From Paracoccus marcusii (GTDB lineage Bacteria > Pseudomonadota > Alphaproteobacteria > Rhodobacterales > Rhodobacteraceae), in assembly GCF_028621715.1 (NCBI RefSeq), contig NZ_CP117466.1:940501-1004500 (forward strand): a stretch of 64,000 nt of DNA, written 5' to 3'. Shown piece by piece: positions 56,487 to 64,000 of this stretch. The translations under genes and the position numbers were made by a program. How positions within the stretch are numbered: the stretch's first letter is position 1; every line of letters starts with the position of its first letter. The notes under the pieces are model-generated. The model was not told the origin of the DNA. It saw only the letters and a list, made by a program, of their open reading frames with translations, and did not search any database.

Positions 56487-57479
56487 ATGCGTCCCGACCA
56501 GATCCTGCACCCGACCGAGGCCGGGCTCTATTGCCCGCCCGGCGATTTCTACATCGACCCGGTCCGCCCGGTGCCCCGCGCGCTGATCACGCACGGGCAT
56601 GGCGACCACGCCCGTGCGGGTCATGGGGCCGTCATGGCGACCCAGCAGACCTTGGACATCATGGCGATCCGCTATGGCGAGGATTTCACCGGCACCCGCC
56701 AGGCCGCCCAAGGGGTGGCCCGCATTGGCGACGTGCAGGTCAGCTTTCACCCCGCGGGCCATATCCTGGGCTCGGCCCAGATCGCGGTGATGCCCGACCG
56801 CGGCCCCAAGATCGTCGTCTCGGGCGACTACTGCCGCGCCCCGAACCCGGTCTGCGCCCCCTATGAGCCGGTGCCCTGCGACATCTTCGTGACCGAGGCG
56901 ACCTTCGGCCTGCCGGTCTTCCGCCACCCCGACCCGCTGACCGAGATGACCAAGCTGATCGCCAGCATGGCCGAATTTCCCGAACGCCCGCACCTGATCG
57001 GCGCCTATGCCCTGGGCAAGGCGCAGCGGGTCATCGCGCTGGCACGCCAGGCCGGGATCGACGGCCCCATCGCCATCCACGGCGCGCTGCAACGCCTGTG
57101 CGATTTTCACGTGGAACAAGGGATCGACCTTGGCCCGCTGGTCCCCGCCACCGCCAAGCAGGTCGATGCCCAGCTGGTCATCGCGCCGCCCTCGGCCTTT
57201 GCCAGTGCCTGGGTCCAGCGCTTCCGCGACCCGGTCATCGGCTTTGCCTCGGGCTGGATGACGGTGCGCGCGCGGGCGCGGCAGCGGGGGGTGGAGCTGC
57301 CCCTGGTCATCAGCGACCATGTCGACTGGCCGCAGGTCACACAGACCATCCTTGAGCTGGCCCCCCAGGAGGTCTGGATCACCCACGGGACCGAGGACGG
57401 GCTGATGCGCTGGTGCGAGCTGCAGGGCATCGCGTCCCGCCCCCTGCGCCTGATCGGATATGAGGACGAGCCGGAATGA
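56487..57479 (+). CDS. Ligase-associated DNA exonuclease (MBL/beta-CASP)
   Basis: A 330-residue metallo-beta-lactamase fold nuclease of the group that precedes ATP-dependent ligases. The metal motif HGHGDHARAG is at about residues 36-45, HPAGHILGSAQ and SGDYCRAPNP follow, and the C-terminal LVISDHVDW carries another metal His. First gene of a four-gene repair operon; the ligase ATG lies within its stop region (ATGA). Confidence 0.92.
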   Translation: MRPDQILHPTEAGLYCPPGDFYIDPVRPVPRALITHGHGDHARAGHGAVMATQQTLDIMAIRYGEDFTGTRQAAQGVARIGDVQVSFHPAGHILGSAQIAVMPDRGPKIVVSGDYCRAPNPVCAPYEPVPCDIFVTEATFGLPVFRHPDPLTEMTKLIASMAEFPERPHLIGAYALGKAQRVIALARQAGIDGPIAIHGALQRLCDFHVEQGIDLGPLVPATAKQVDAQLVIAPPSAFASAWVQRFRDPVIGFASGWMTVRARARQRGVELPLVISDHVDWPQVTQTILELAPQEVWITHGTEDGLMRWCELQGIASRPLRLIGYEDEPE

Positions 57480-59026
57480 AGGCTTTTGCCCATCTGCTGG
57501 AACGGCTGGCCTTCACCGCCGCGCGCAACGCCAAGCTGCGCCTGCTGCGCCATTACCTGGAGGCCACGCCCGACCCCGACCGCGGCTATGCGCTGGCCGC
57601 GCTGACCGGTGATCTGAAGCTCAGGGCGGTGACGCCGGGCCTGTTGCGCGGGCTGATGGCGGGGCGGGTGGACGAACAGCTGTTCGCCATGTCCTATGAT
57701 TTCGTGGGCGATCTGGCGGAGACCATCGCGCTGCTGTGGGATACCGACCAGGATCAGGACGTGCCCCTGCGGGATGCGGTAGCGCTCCTGCGCGACACGG
57801 GCCGCGCGGGGCTGCCTGCGGCGATCACCGCGATGCTGGACCGGCTTGGTCCGTCTCAGCGACTGGCCTTCCTGAAGCTGGCCACGGGAAACATGCGCGT
57901 GGGCCTGTCCGCCCGCATGGCGCGCATGGCCCTGGCCGAGATGGGCCGCCCCGAGGTCAAGGACATCGAGGAGATTTGGCACGGCTTGACGCCCCCCTAT
58001 CAGCCGCTGTTCGACTGGATCGCGGGGGGTGCGCGCCCCGAACACGCGGCCCGCGCGCCCTTCCGGCCCGTGATGCTGTCCACGCCCGTCGATCTCGATC
58101 AGCTGCGCGCCTTCGATCCCGGCGATTACATCGCTGAATGGAAATGGGACGGCATTCGCGTTCAGGCGATCAACGACGGCGGCACCCGGCGCCTCTATTC
58201 CCGGACCGGAGAGGATGTGGGCGCGGCCTTTCCCGACCTGCTGGAGGCGCTGAACTTCGACGGTGCGCTGGATGGCGAGCTGCTGGTCCGGCGGGGCGCC
58301 GACGTGGCGCCCTTCGGCGATCTGCAGAAGCGTTTGGGCCGCAAGGTCGTGGGGCGCGCGATGCTGGACAGCCATCCCGCGGGCCTTCGGGTCTATGACG
58401 CGATGATCTGGAAAGGGCGCGACCTGCGCGACCTGCCGCATCAGGAGCGGCGCGCGGTGCTGGAGGACGCCGATTTCGGCAGCGACCGGATCGACCTGTC
58501 GCCATTGCTGCCCTTCCAGACCTGGGACGATCTTGCCTCCCTGCGCGCCGACCCGCCCTCGATCGTGATCGAAGGCGTGATGATCAAGCGCCGCGACAGT
58601 CCTTACGTCGGCGGCCGCCCGCGCGGGCCCTGGTTCAAGTGGAAACGCGACCCGATGGTGGTGGATGCGGTGATGCTCTATGCGCAGCGCGGGCATGGCA
58701 AGCGGTCGGGCTTCTACAGCGACTTCACCTTCGGCCTGTGGGACGGCGAGGCGCTGGTGCCCGTGGGCAAGGCCTATTTCGGCTTCACCGATGAAGAGCT
58801 GCGCGAGTTGGACCGGTTCGTTCGGAACAACACCACCGAACGTTTTGGCCCCGTGCGCTCCGTTGCGCCCAAGCTGGTGCTGGAGGTCGCGTTCGAGGGG
58901 CTGAACGCCTCTCCGCGCCACAAGTCCGGGGTCGCGATGCGCTTTCCCCGCATCAGCCGCATCCGATGGGACAAGCCCGCCGCCGAGGCCGACCGGCTGC
59001 AGACGCTGAAGGACATGATCCCGTGA
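57476..59026 (+). CDS. ATP-dependent DNA ligase
   Basis: A 516-residue ATP-dependent DNA ligase. An N-terminal helical DNA-binding domain (1-200) is followed by the adenylation domain with Lys223 in EWKWDGIRVQ (motif I), DGELLVRRG (motif III), EGVMIKRRDSPYVGGR (motif IV) and WFKWKRDP (motif V). It belongs to the ligase set found with the exonuclease, Lhr-like helicase and PdeM, thought to repair DNA damage; the main NAD-dependent LigA is not in this window. GTGA overlap to the next gene. Confidence 0.95.
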   Translation: MKAFAHLLERLAFTAARNAKLRLLRHYLEATPDPDRGYALAALTGDLKLRAVTPGLLRGLMAGRVDEQLFAMSYDFVGDLAETIALLWDTDQDQDVPLRDAVALLRDTGRAGLPAAITAMLDRLGPSQRLAFLKLATGNMRVGLSARMARMALAEMGRPEVKDIEEIWHGLTPPYQPLFDWIAGGARPEHAARAPFRPVMLSTPVDLDQLRAFDPGDYIAEWKWDGIRVQAINDGGTRRLYSRTGEDVGAAFPDLLEALNFDGALDGELLVRRGADVAPFGDLQKRLGRKVVGRAMLDSHPAGLRVYDAMIWKGRDLRDLPHQERRAVLEDADFGSDRIDLSPLLPFQTWDDLASLRADPPSIVIEGVMIKRRDSPYVGGRPRGPWFKWKRDPMVVDAVMLYAQRGHGKRSGFYSDFTFGLWDGEALVPVGKAYFGFTDEELRELDRFVRNNTTERFGPVRSVAPKLVLEVAFEGLNASPRHKSGVAMRFPRISRIRWDKPAAEADRLQTLKDMIP

Positions 59027-61398
59027 CGCTGCCCCCCGCGTTCCAGGACTGGTTCTCCCGGCAGGGCTGGCAGCCGCATCCGCATCAGCTGGCCCTGCTG
59101 GAGGCCAGGGAGGACAGCCTGCTGATCGCGCCGACCGGGGGCGGCAAGACGCTGGCGGGGTTCCTGCCCTCGCTGGTCGATCTGACCGCGCCGCATCGGG
59201 GGATGCACACGCTGTACGTCTCGCCCTTGAAGGCGCTGACGGCGGATATCGCGCGCAACCTGTCGCGCCCGGTCGCCGATCTGGGCCTGGACATCCGCAT
59301 CGAGGATCGCACCGGCGACACCCGCGCCAGCCAGCGCGCCCGCCAGCGCATGGACCCGCCCGACATCCTGCTGACCACGCCGGAATCGCTGGCCCTGATG
59401 CTGTCCTATGAACAGGCGCCCGCGATCTTCGGGGGCCTGCGCCGGGTGGTGCTGGACGAGCTGCATGCCCTGGCCGAGAACAAGCGCGGCGATCAGCTGA
59501 TGCTGGCTTTGTCGCGGCTGCGCACGCTGGCGCCCGACCTGCAGGTCACGGGCCTCTCCGCCACGGTCGAGGACCCGTCGCGGCTGGCCCGCTTCATGGG
59601 CGGTGCCACCGTGATCCACGCCGATCCCGGCCCCAACCCCGACATCGCCATGCTGCCCACCGCCAAGGCCCCGCCCTGGGCCGGCGCGGGCGGGCATTAC
59701 GCCGTGCCGGACGTGCTGGAGGCCGTGGCGCAGGCCACGACCACGATCATCTTCATCAACACCCGCGCCCAGGCCGAGCTGTTCTTTCAGGCGCTCTGGG
59801 CCGCGAATGACGCGAACCTGCCCATCGGCCTGCATCACGGCAGCCTCTCGCGCGAGGCCCGCGCCCGGACCGAGGCCGCGATGGCCGCGGGCGAATTGCG
59901 CGCGGTGGTGGCGACCGGGTCCCTGGATCTGGGCATCGACTGGGGCGCGGTGGATCTGGTGATCCAGGTCGGCGCGCCGCGCAATGTCAAGCGGCTGGTC
60001 CAGCGGATCGGGCGCGCGAACCACCGCTATAACGCGCCGTCGCGGGCGCGGATCGTGCCCGCAAACCGGTTCGAGGTGATCGAATGCGTCGCCGCCCTGC
60101 AGGCCGTGCGCGAACGCGATCTGGATGGCGACGACCGGGGGCCGGGGCCGCTGGACGTGCTGTGCCAGCATATCCTGCTGACCGCCTGCGCGGGGCCTTT
60201 TGACGCCGATGCGCTGTTCGCCGAGGTCCGCACCGCCGGGCCCTATCGTGACCTGACCCGCGCCGATTTCGACGCCTGCCTGGAGTTCGCGGCGACGGGT
60301 GGCTATGCGCTGCGGGCCTATGACCGCTGGCAGCGGCTGATGGAACGCGACGGGCTGTGGCGCCTGCGCGACCCGCGCGCGGCACGAAACCTGCGCATGA
60401 ACATCGGCACCATCGTCGAGGCCGAGATGCTCAAGGTCCGCTTTCGCGGACGCGGCGGCGCTCCCCTGGGCGAGGTCGAGGAAGGGTTCGCGGCGACCTT
60501 GGCGCCGGGCGACACCTTCCTGATCGGCGGGCAGACGGTCCGATACGACGCGCTGCGCGAGATGGTGGTCGAGGTCACGAAACAGCCCTCCAAGGAACCC
60601 CGCATCGCCACCTTCTCGGGCATGAAGCTGGCCACGTCGACGCAGCTGTCGCACCGGGTCCTGGCGCTGATCGGCGATCCGGCGGCCCATGCGGGCCTGC
60701 CCGCGGACACGCGCGACTGGCTGGCGTTGCAGGCGCGGGTCAGCGCGCTGCCGCGTCCCGGCACCCTGCTGACCGAGGCGTTCCCCCATCAGGGGCGCTG
60801 GCATCTGGCGGTCTATGGTTTTGCGGGGCGCAATGCGCTGCAGACCTTGGGCCTGCTGATGACGCGGCTGATGGAGGAGGCGGGGCTGGCCCCCCTGGGG
60901 TTCCTGGCCACCGATTACGCGCTGCTGATCTGGTCGCTGGACCCGGTGACCGACCCCGCGCCTTTGCTGGACCGCGACGGCCTGCGAGAGGGTCTGGGCG
61001 ACTGGCTGGCCAGCAATGCGGTGATGAAGCGCAGCTTTCGCAACGTGGCGACCATCGCCGGGCTGATTCAGCGCAACCTGCCGGGCGCGCGCAAGTCGGG
61101 GCGGCAGGCGACGTTCTCCAGCGACATCCTCTATGACACGCTGCGCAAGTACGACCCGGACCACCTGATGCTGCGCATCACCGCGGCCGAGGCCAGCCGG
61201 GGGCTTGTGGATTTCGGCCGGATCGAGGAAATGCTGGACCGCACCGACCGCCTGGACCACCGCATGCTGGAGCGTGTGTCGCCCCTGGCCGCGCCGCTGA
61301 TGCTGGAACTGGGTCGCGTGCCCATCGCGGGACAGGGACGCGAGCGCATGGCAGAGGCGGAGGCTGCGGCATTGATGGCAGAGGCAGGGCTTTCGTGA
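59023..61398 (+). CDS. Ligase-associated DEXH-box helicase (Lhr-like)
   Basis: A 791-residue superfamily 2 helicase: Walker A APTGGGKT (36-43), DEXH as LDELHAL, SATVEDPSRLA, and helicase C-terminal motifs HHGSLSREARARTE and RIGRANHRYN, followed by a large Lhr-type C-terminal domain. GTG start at 59023 overlaps the ligase stop (GTGA); the open frame to 58966 lies inside the ligase gene. Its gene neighbours define the 'ligase-associated DNA damage response' group. Confidence 0.95.
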   Translation: MTLPPAFQDWFSRQGWQPHPHQLALLEAREDSLLIAPTGGGKTLAGFLPSLVDLTAPHRGMHTLYVSPLKALTADIARNLSRPVADLGLDIRIEDRTGDTRASQRARQRMDPPDILLTTPESLALMLSYEQAPAIFGGLRRVVLDELHALAENKRGDQLMLALSRLRTLAPDLQVTGLSATVEDPSRLARFMGGATVIHADPGPNPDIAMLPTAKAPPWAGAGGHYAVPDVLEAVAQATTTIIFINTRAQAELFFQALWAANDANLPIGLHHGSLSREARARTEAAMAAGELRAVVATGSLDLGIDWGAVDLVIQVGAPRNVKRLVQRIGRANHRYNAPSRARIVPANRFEVIECVAALQAVRERDLDGDDRGPGPLDVLCQHILLTACAGPFDADALFAEVRTAGPYRDLTRADFDACLEFAATGGYALRAYDRWQRLMERDGLWRLRDPRAARNLRMNIGTIVEAEMLKVRFRGRGGAPLGEVEEGFAATLAPGDTFLIGGQTVRYDALREMVVEVTKQPSKEPRIATFSGMKLATSTQLSHRVLALIGDPAAHAGLPADTRDWLALQARVSALPRPGTLLTEAFPHQGRWHLAVYGFAGRNALQTLGLLMTRLMEEAGLAPLGFLATDYALLIWSLDPVTDPAPLLDRDGLREGLGDWLASNAVMKRSFRNVATIAGLIQRNLPGARKSGRQATFSSDILYDTLRKYDPDHLMLRITAAEASRGLVDFGRIEEMLDRTDRLDHRMLERVSPLAAPLMLELGRVPIAGQGRERMAEAEAAALMAEAGLS

Positions 61399-62051
61399 CG
61401 TTTCACCCTTTCGATTTCGACGGTCAGGCGCTGCAGGCGCGGGCCACCGGTGCGCTGTTCTGGCCGGAACGGCGCTGGCTGATCGTGGCCGACCTGCATC
61501 TGGGCAAATCCGAACGCATGGCGCGGCGTGGGGGTGCCCTGCTGCCCCCCTATGAGACGCTGGAGACGCTGGACCGCCTCCAGGCGGAGATCGCAGCGAC
61601 CGATCCTGCGGTGGTCGTCAGCCTGGGGGACGGGTTCGACGACAACGCGGCGGGGCGCGCGCTGCCCGACGATGTCTGCGACCGGCTGCGCACGATGGCC
61701 CAGGGCCGGCGCTGGATCTGGGTCAGCGGCAACCACGACCCCGGGGCGATCTGTCCCCGTCTGCCCGGCGATACCGCGGCGGACCTGCACGACGGCCTGA
61801 TCCTGCGCCACGAGGCGGGTCAGGGGCCGGACGTGTCGGGCCATTACCACCCTTGCATCCGGTTGGCGGGCCAGCGGCGGCGGTGTTTCCTGGTCGGCCG
61901 CGACCACCTGATCCTGCCCGCGTTCGGTGCCTATACCGGCGGGCTGGAGGTCACGGACAGGGCGCTGGCCGCGCTGGTGCCGCAGGGGTTGGCAATCGCT
62001 TGCGGGGCGCGCGCCCTGCCGGTGCCGGTGGGCATGCGTCGCCGCGCATGA
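61395..62051 (+). CDS. pdeM: PdeM, ligase-associated metallophosphoesterase/endonuclease
   Basis: A 218-residue calcineurin-like phosphoesterase. The metal-binding motifs are DLHLGKSERMARRG, GDGFDD, GNHD and a C-terminal GHYHPC; this is the ligase-associated PdeM, reported as an endonuclease or phosphoesterase. GTG start overlaps the helicase stop (GTGA). Last gene of the repair operon; a terminator-like hairpin shared with the convergent porin gene follows. Confidence 0.92.
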   Translation: MTFHPFDFDGQALQARATGALFWPERRWLIVADLHLGKSERMARRGGALLPPYETLETLDRLQAEIAATDPAVVVSLGDGFDDNAAGRALPDDVCDRLRTMAQGRRWIWVSGNHDPGAICPRLPGDTAADLHDGLILRHEAGQGPDVSGHYHPCIRLAGQRRRCFLVGRDHLILPAFGAYTGGLEVTDRALAALVPQGLAIACGARALPVPVGMRRRA

Positions 62052-62081
62052 AAAAGGGCCGGCACGCATCGCGGCCGGCCC
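62051..62081 (-). terminator. Intrinsic terminator of the outer-membrane protein gene
   Basis: On the minus strand GGGCCGGC and GCCGGCCC form a perfect 8-bp stem with a 10-base loop, then a run of five T. It lies 20 bases after the stop of the minus-strand gene and touches the stop of convergent pdeM, so it may serve both. Confidence 0.8.
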
Positions 62082-62101
62082 CGTCATCCAGAGTGGTCGG
62101 A

Positions 62102-62839
62102 TCAGAAGCGGAAGTTCGCACCGATCTTGACGCAGCTCATGGTCATGCTGGCGCGGGTCGAGAGGGTGTCGATCCCATCCGAGAATTCCACCCGCTCGTT
62201 GCCGAAATCGCGGTACTGGTATTCGGCGAAGATCGATGTGCGCGGGTTGATCATGCGCTCCACGCCCAAGCCGCCCGCGGCACCCGTCGCGGTGAAGCCG
62301 CGCGTCTGCGAGAAGTCGCCCGTGCTCAGCGTATAGTCGAAATCACCGCGGGCGACGCCCAGGGTGCCATAGACCAGCGTCTGCGGGTTGACCGCATAGC
62401 CGGTCTTGATGACCAGGGTGGCGATGTTCTTCATCTCGCTCTCGACGCGGCCCAGCAGCGGATCGCCGATGTCGATGCTTTCGTCGACCGAGCCGAACTC
62501 GACGCCCAGTTCAGGACCGAAGACCCAGTTGCCGCGCTGCCAGCGATAGCCCAGCTGCAGGCCTGCGGTTGCGCCGGAGATGCCGACATCACCCAGCCCG
62601 CCGATCAGGCCCACATCCTCGCCGTCGATGACCTCGGAGAAACCCACCTGATCCTCGGTGTCGAAGATATAGCCGAGCGACCCGCCCACATAGGCGCCAC
62701 CCCATGCCGAGGCGATCGGCGCCACGGGTGTCACCGTCACCGGTGCCACGTCAACGACGGGCGACACCACGCCCCCGGCAAGGGCAGCGCCTGCCCCCAA
62801 AACCAGGGCCGAGACGGAGGAGAGAGCAAAGAGGCGCAT
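62102..62839 (-). CDS. Outer-membrane beta-barrel protein
   Basis: A 245-residue exported protein with a signal peptide (about 1-21, ending AALA-G), a Pro/Val-rich linker to about residue 45, then amphipathic beta strands starting WGGAYVGGSLGYIFD and ending in the outer-membrane C-terminal aromatic signature CVKIGANFRF. It resembles the OmpA-like/porin-family membrane beta-barrel proteins (Omp25/31-type) of Alphaproteobacteria. AGGAG with an 8-base spacing fixes ATG 62839. The 173 bases toward gyrB probably carry its promoter. Confidence 0.88.
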   Translation of the reverse strand: MRLFALSSVSALVLGAGAALAGGVVSPVVDVAPVTVTPVAPIASAWGGAYVGGSLGYIFDTEDQVGFSEVIDGEDVGLIGGLGDVGISGATAGLQLGYRWQRGNWVFGPELGVEFGSVDESIDIGDPLLGRVESEMKNIATLVIKTGYAVNPQTLVYGTLGVARGDFDYTLSTGDFSQTRGFTATGAAGGLGVERMINPRTSIFAEYQYRDFGNERVEFSDGIDTLSTRASMTMSCVKIGANFRF

Positions 62840-63012
62840 GGGGGATACTCCTGAAAAGCTGGGGCGCGCCCACCGGCTGCGCCCGATCTGCAAATGATGT
62901 CCGGTCAATCCAGCGCAGAGAATCGGCCCAAGATCAATTAAAACGCGCATTGGCCCCTGTCCCTGCACGCGGTGACGGGCATGGACAGTGACCTTTGGGC
63001 AACATGGGCCGT

Positions 63013-64000
<988 letters not shown>

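Noticed and set aside
57103..57118. Third parS-like 16-mer inside the ligase-associated exonuclease gene
   Set aside because: It has three mismatches to TGTTTCACGTGAAACA, is not palindromic and lies within a conserved coding region, so it is probably chance.
58774..61260. Long minus-strand open frame opposite the ligase and helicase genes
   Set aside because: Shadow frame of the helicase coding strand with no recognisable domain.

Overview
The window is a GC-rich alphaproteobacterial chromosome segment. It is most likely from Paracoccus or a close relative in Rhodobacteraceae. The reasons are the origin-proximal order hemJ-rho-mnmE-mnmG-rsmG-parA-parB, the glutathione-linked formaldehyde pathway (gfa, flhA, fghA) beside a lanthanide-type methanol dehydrogenase (xoxF, xoxG, xoxJ) as in Paracoccus denitrificans, and the ubiquinone and GyrB protein types. 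No tRNA, rRNA, CRISPR array, transposase or phage gene was seen.

Layout. 1-353: probable chromosome origin, with five DnaA-box-like 9-mers in one orientation and an A+T-rich stretch. 354-7605: hemJ, rho, the two MnmE/MnmG tRNA-modification genes, rsmG and parAB; two perfect 16-bp parS palindromes are embedded in the first codons of mnmG and rsmG. 7648-10856 (minus strand): DUF454 protein, hemW, a RidA-like gene, rdgB and rph in a tightly overlapping operon. 10943-12535: hrcA-grpE. 12643-20628: one-carbon oxidation, with gfa, flhA, a ClpP-type peptidase, a GNAT, fghA, xoxF, its cytochrome c, xoxJ and a CxxxCW rhodanese-like protein. In outline, methanol is oxidised by XoxF in the periplasm with electrons to cytochrome c; formaldehyde is trapped by glutathione (Gfa), oxidised by FlhA and hydrolysed to formate by FghA.

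20603-27711: an obscure quinoprotein-associated module of two YVTN beta-propellers, a secreted SRPBCC protein, two secreted proteins of unknown function, an orphan Leu/Ile/Val-type binding protein, a secreted protein with a ten-residue Asp/Glu run, and an ABC-2 type ATPase/permease pair. This is the best candidate for a poorly described system.

27708-44807: surface polysaccharide locus with dTDP-rhamnose synthesis (rfbCBDA), UDP-galactofuranose synthesis (glf), GlfT-like and other glycosyltransferases, a glycosyltransferase-RgpF fusion, an O-acetyltransferase and three sulfotransferase-like genes, two of which look AT-richer than their surroundings. No flippase, polymerase or polysaccharide ABC exporter is visible here.

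44804-55412: mixed housekeeping: an acid-phosphatase-like HAD protein, an MFS transporter, lolA, a radical SAM-UdgX DNA repair pair, glutaminase, a UbiH-type hydroxylase, an SDR protein, AMP nucleosidase and an HU-like protein with a strong terminator. 55537-62051: a DMT transporter, then the four-gene ligase-associated DNA repair operon (exonuclease, ATP-dependent ligase, Lhr-like helicase, PdeM). 62102-64000 (minus strand): an outer-membrane beta-barrel protein and the 3' part of gyrB, which runs off the right edge. All family assignments are by eye from motifs and overall sequence; no database search was run.
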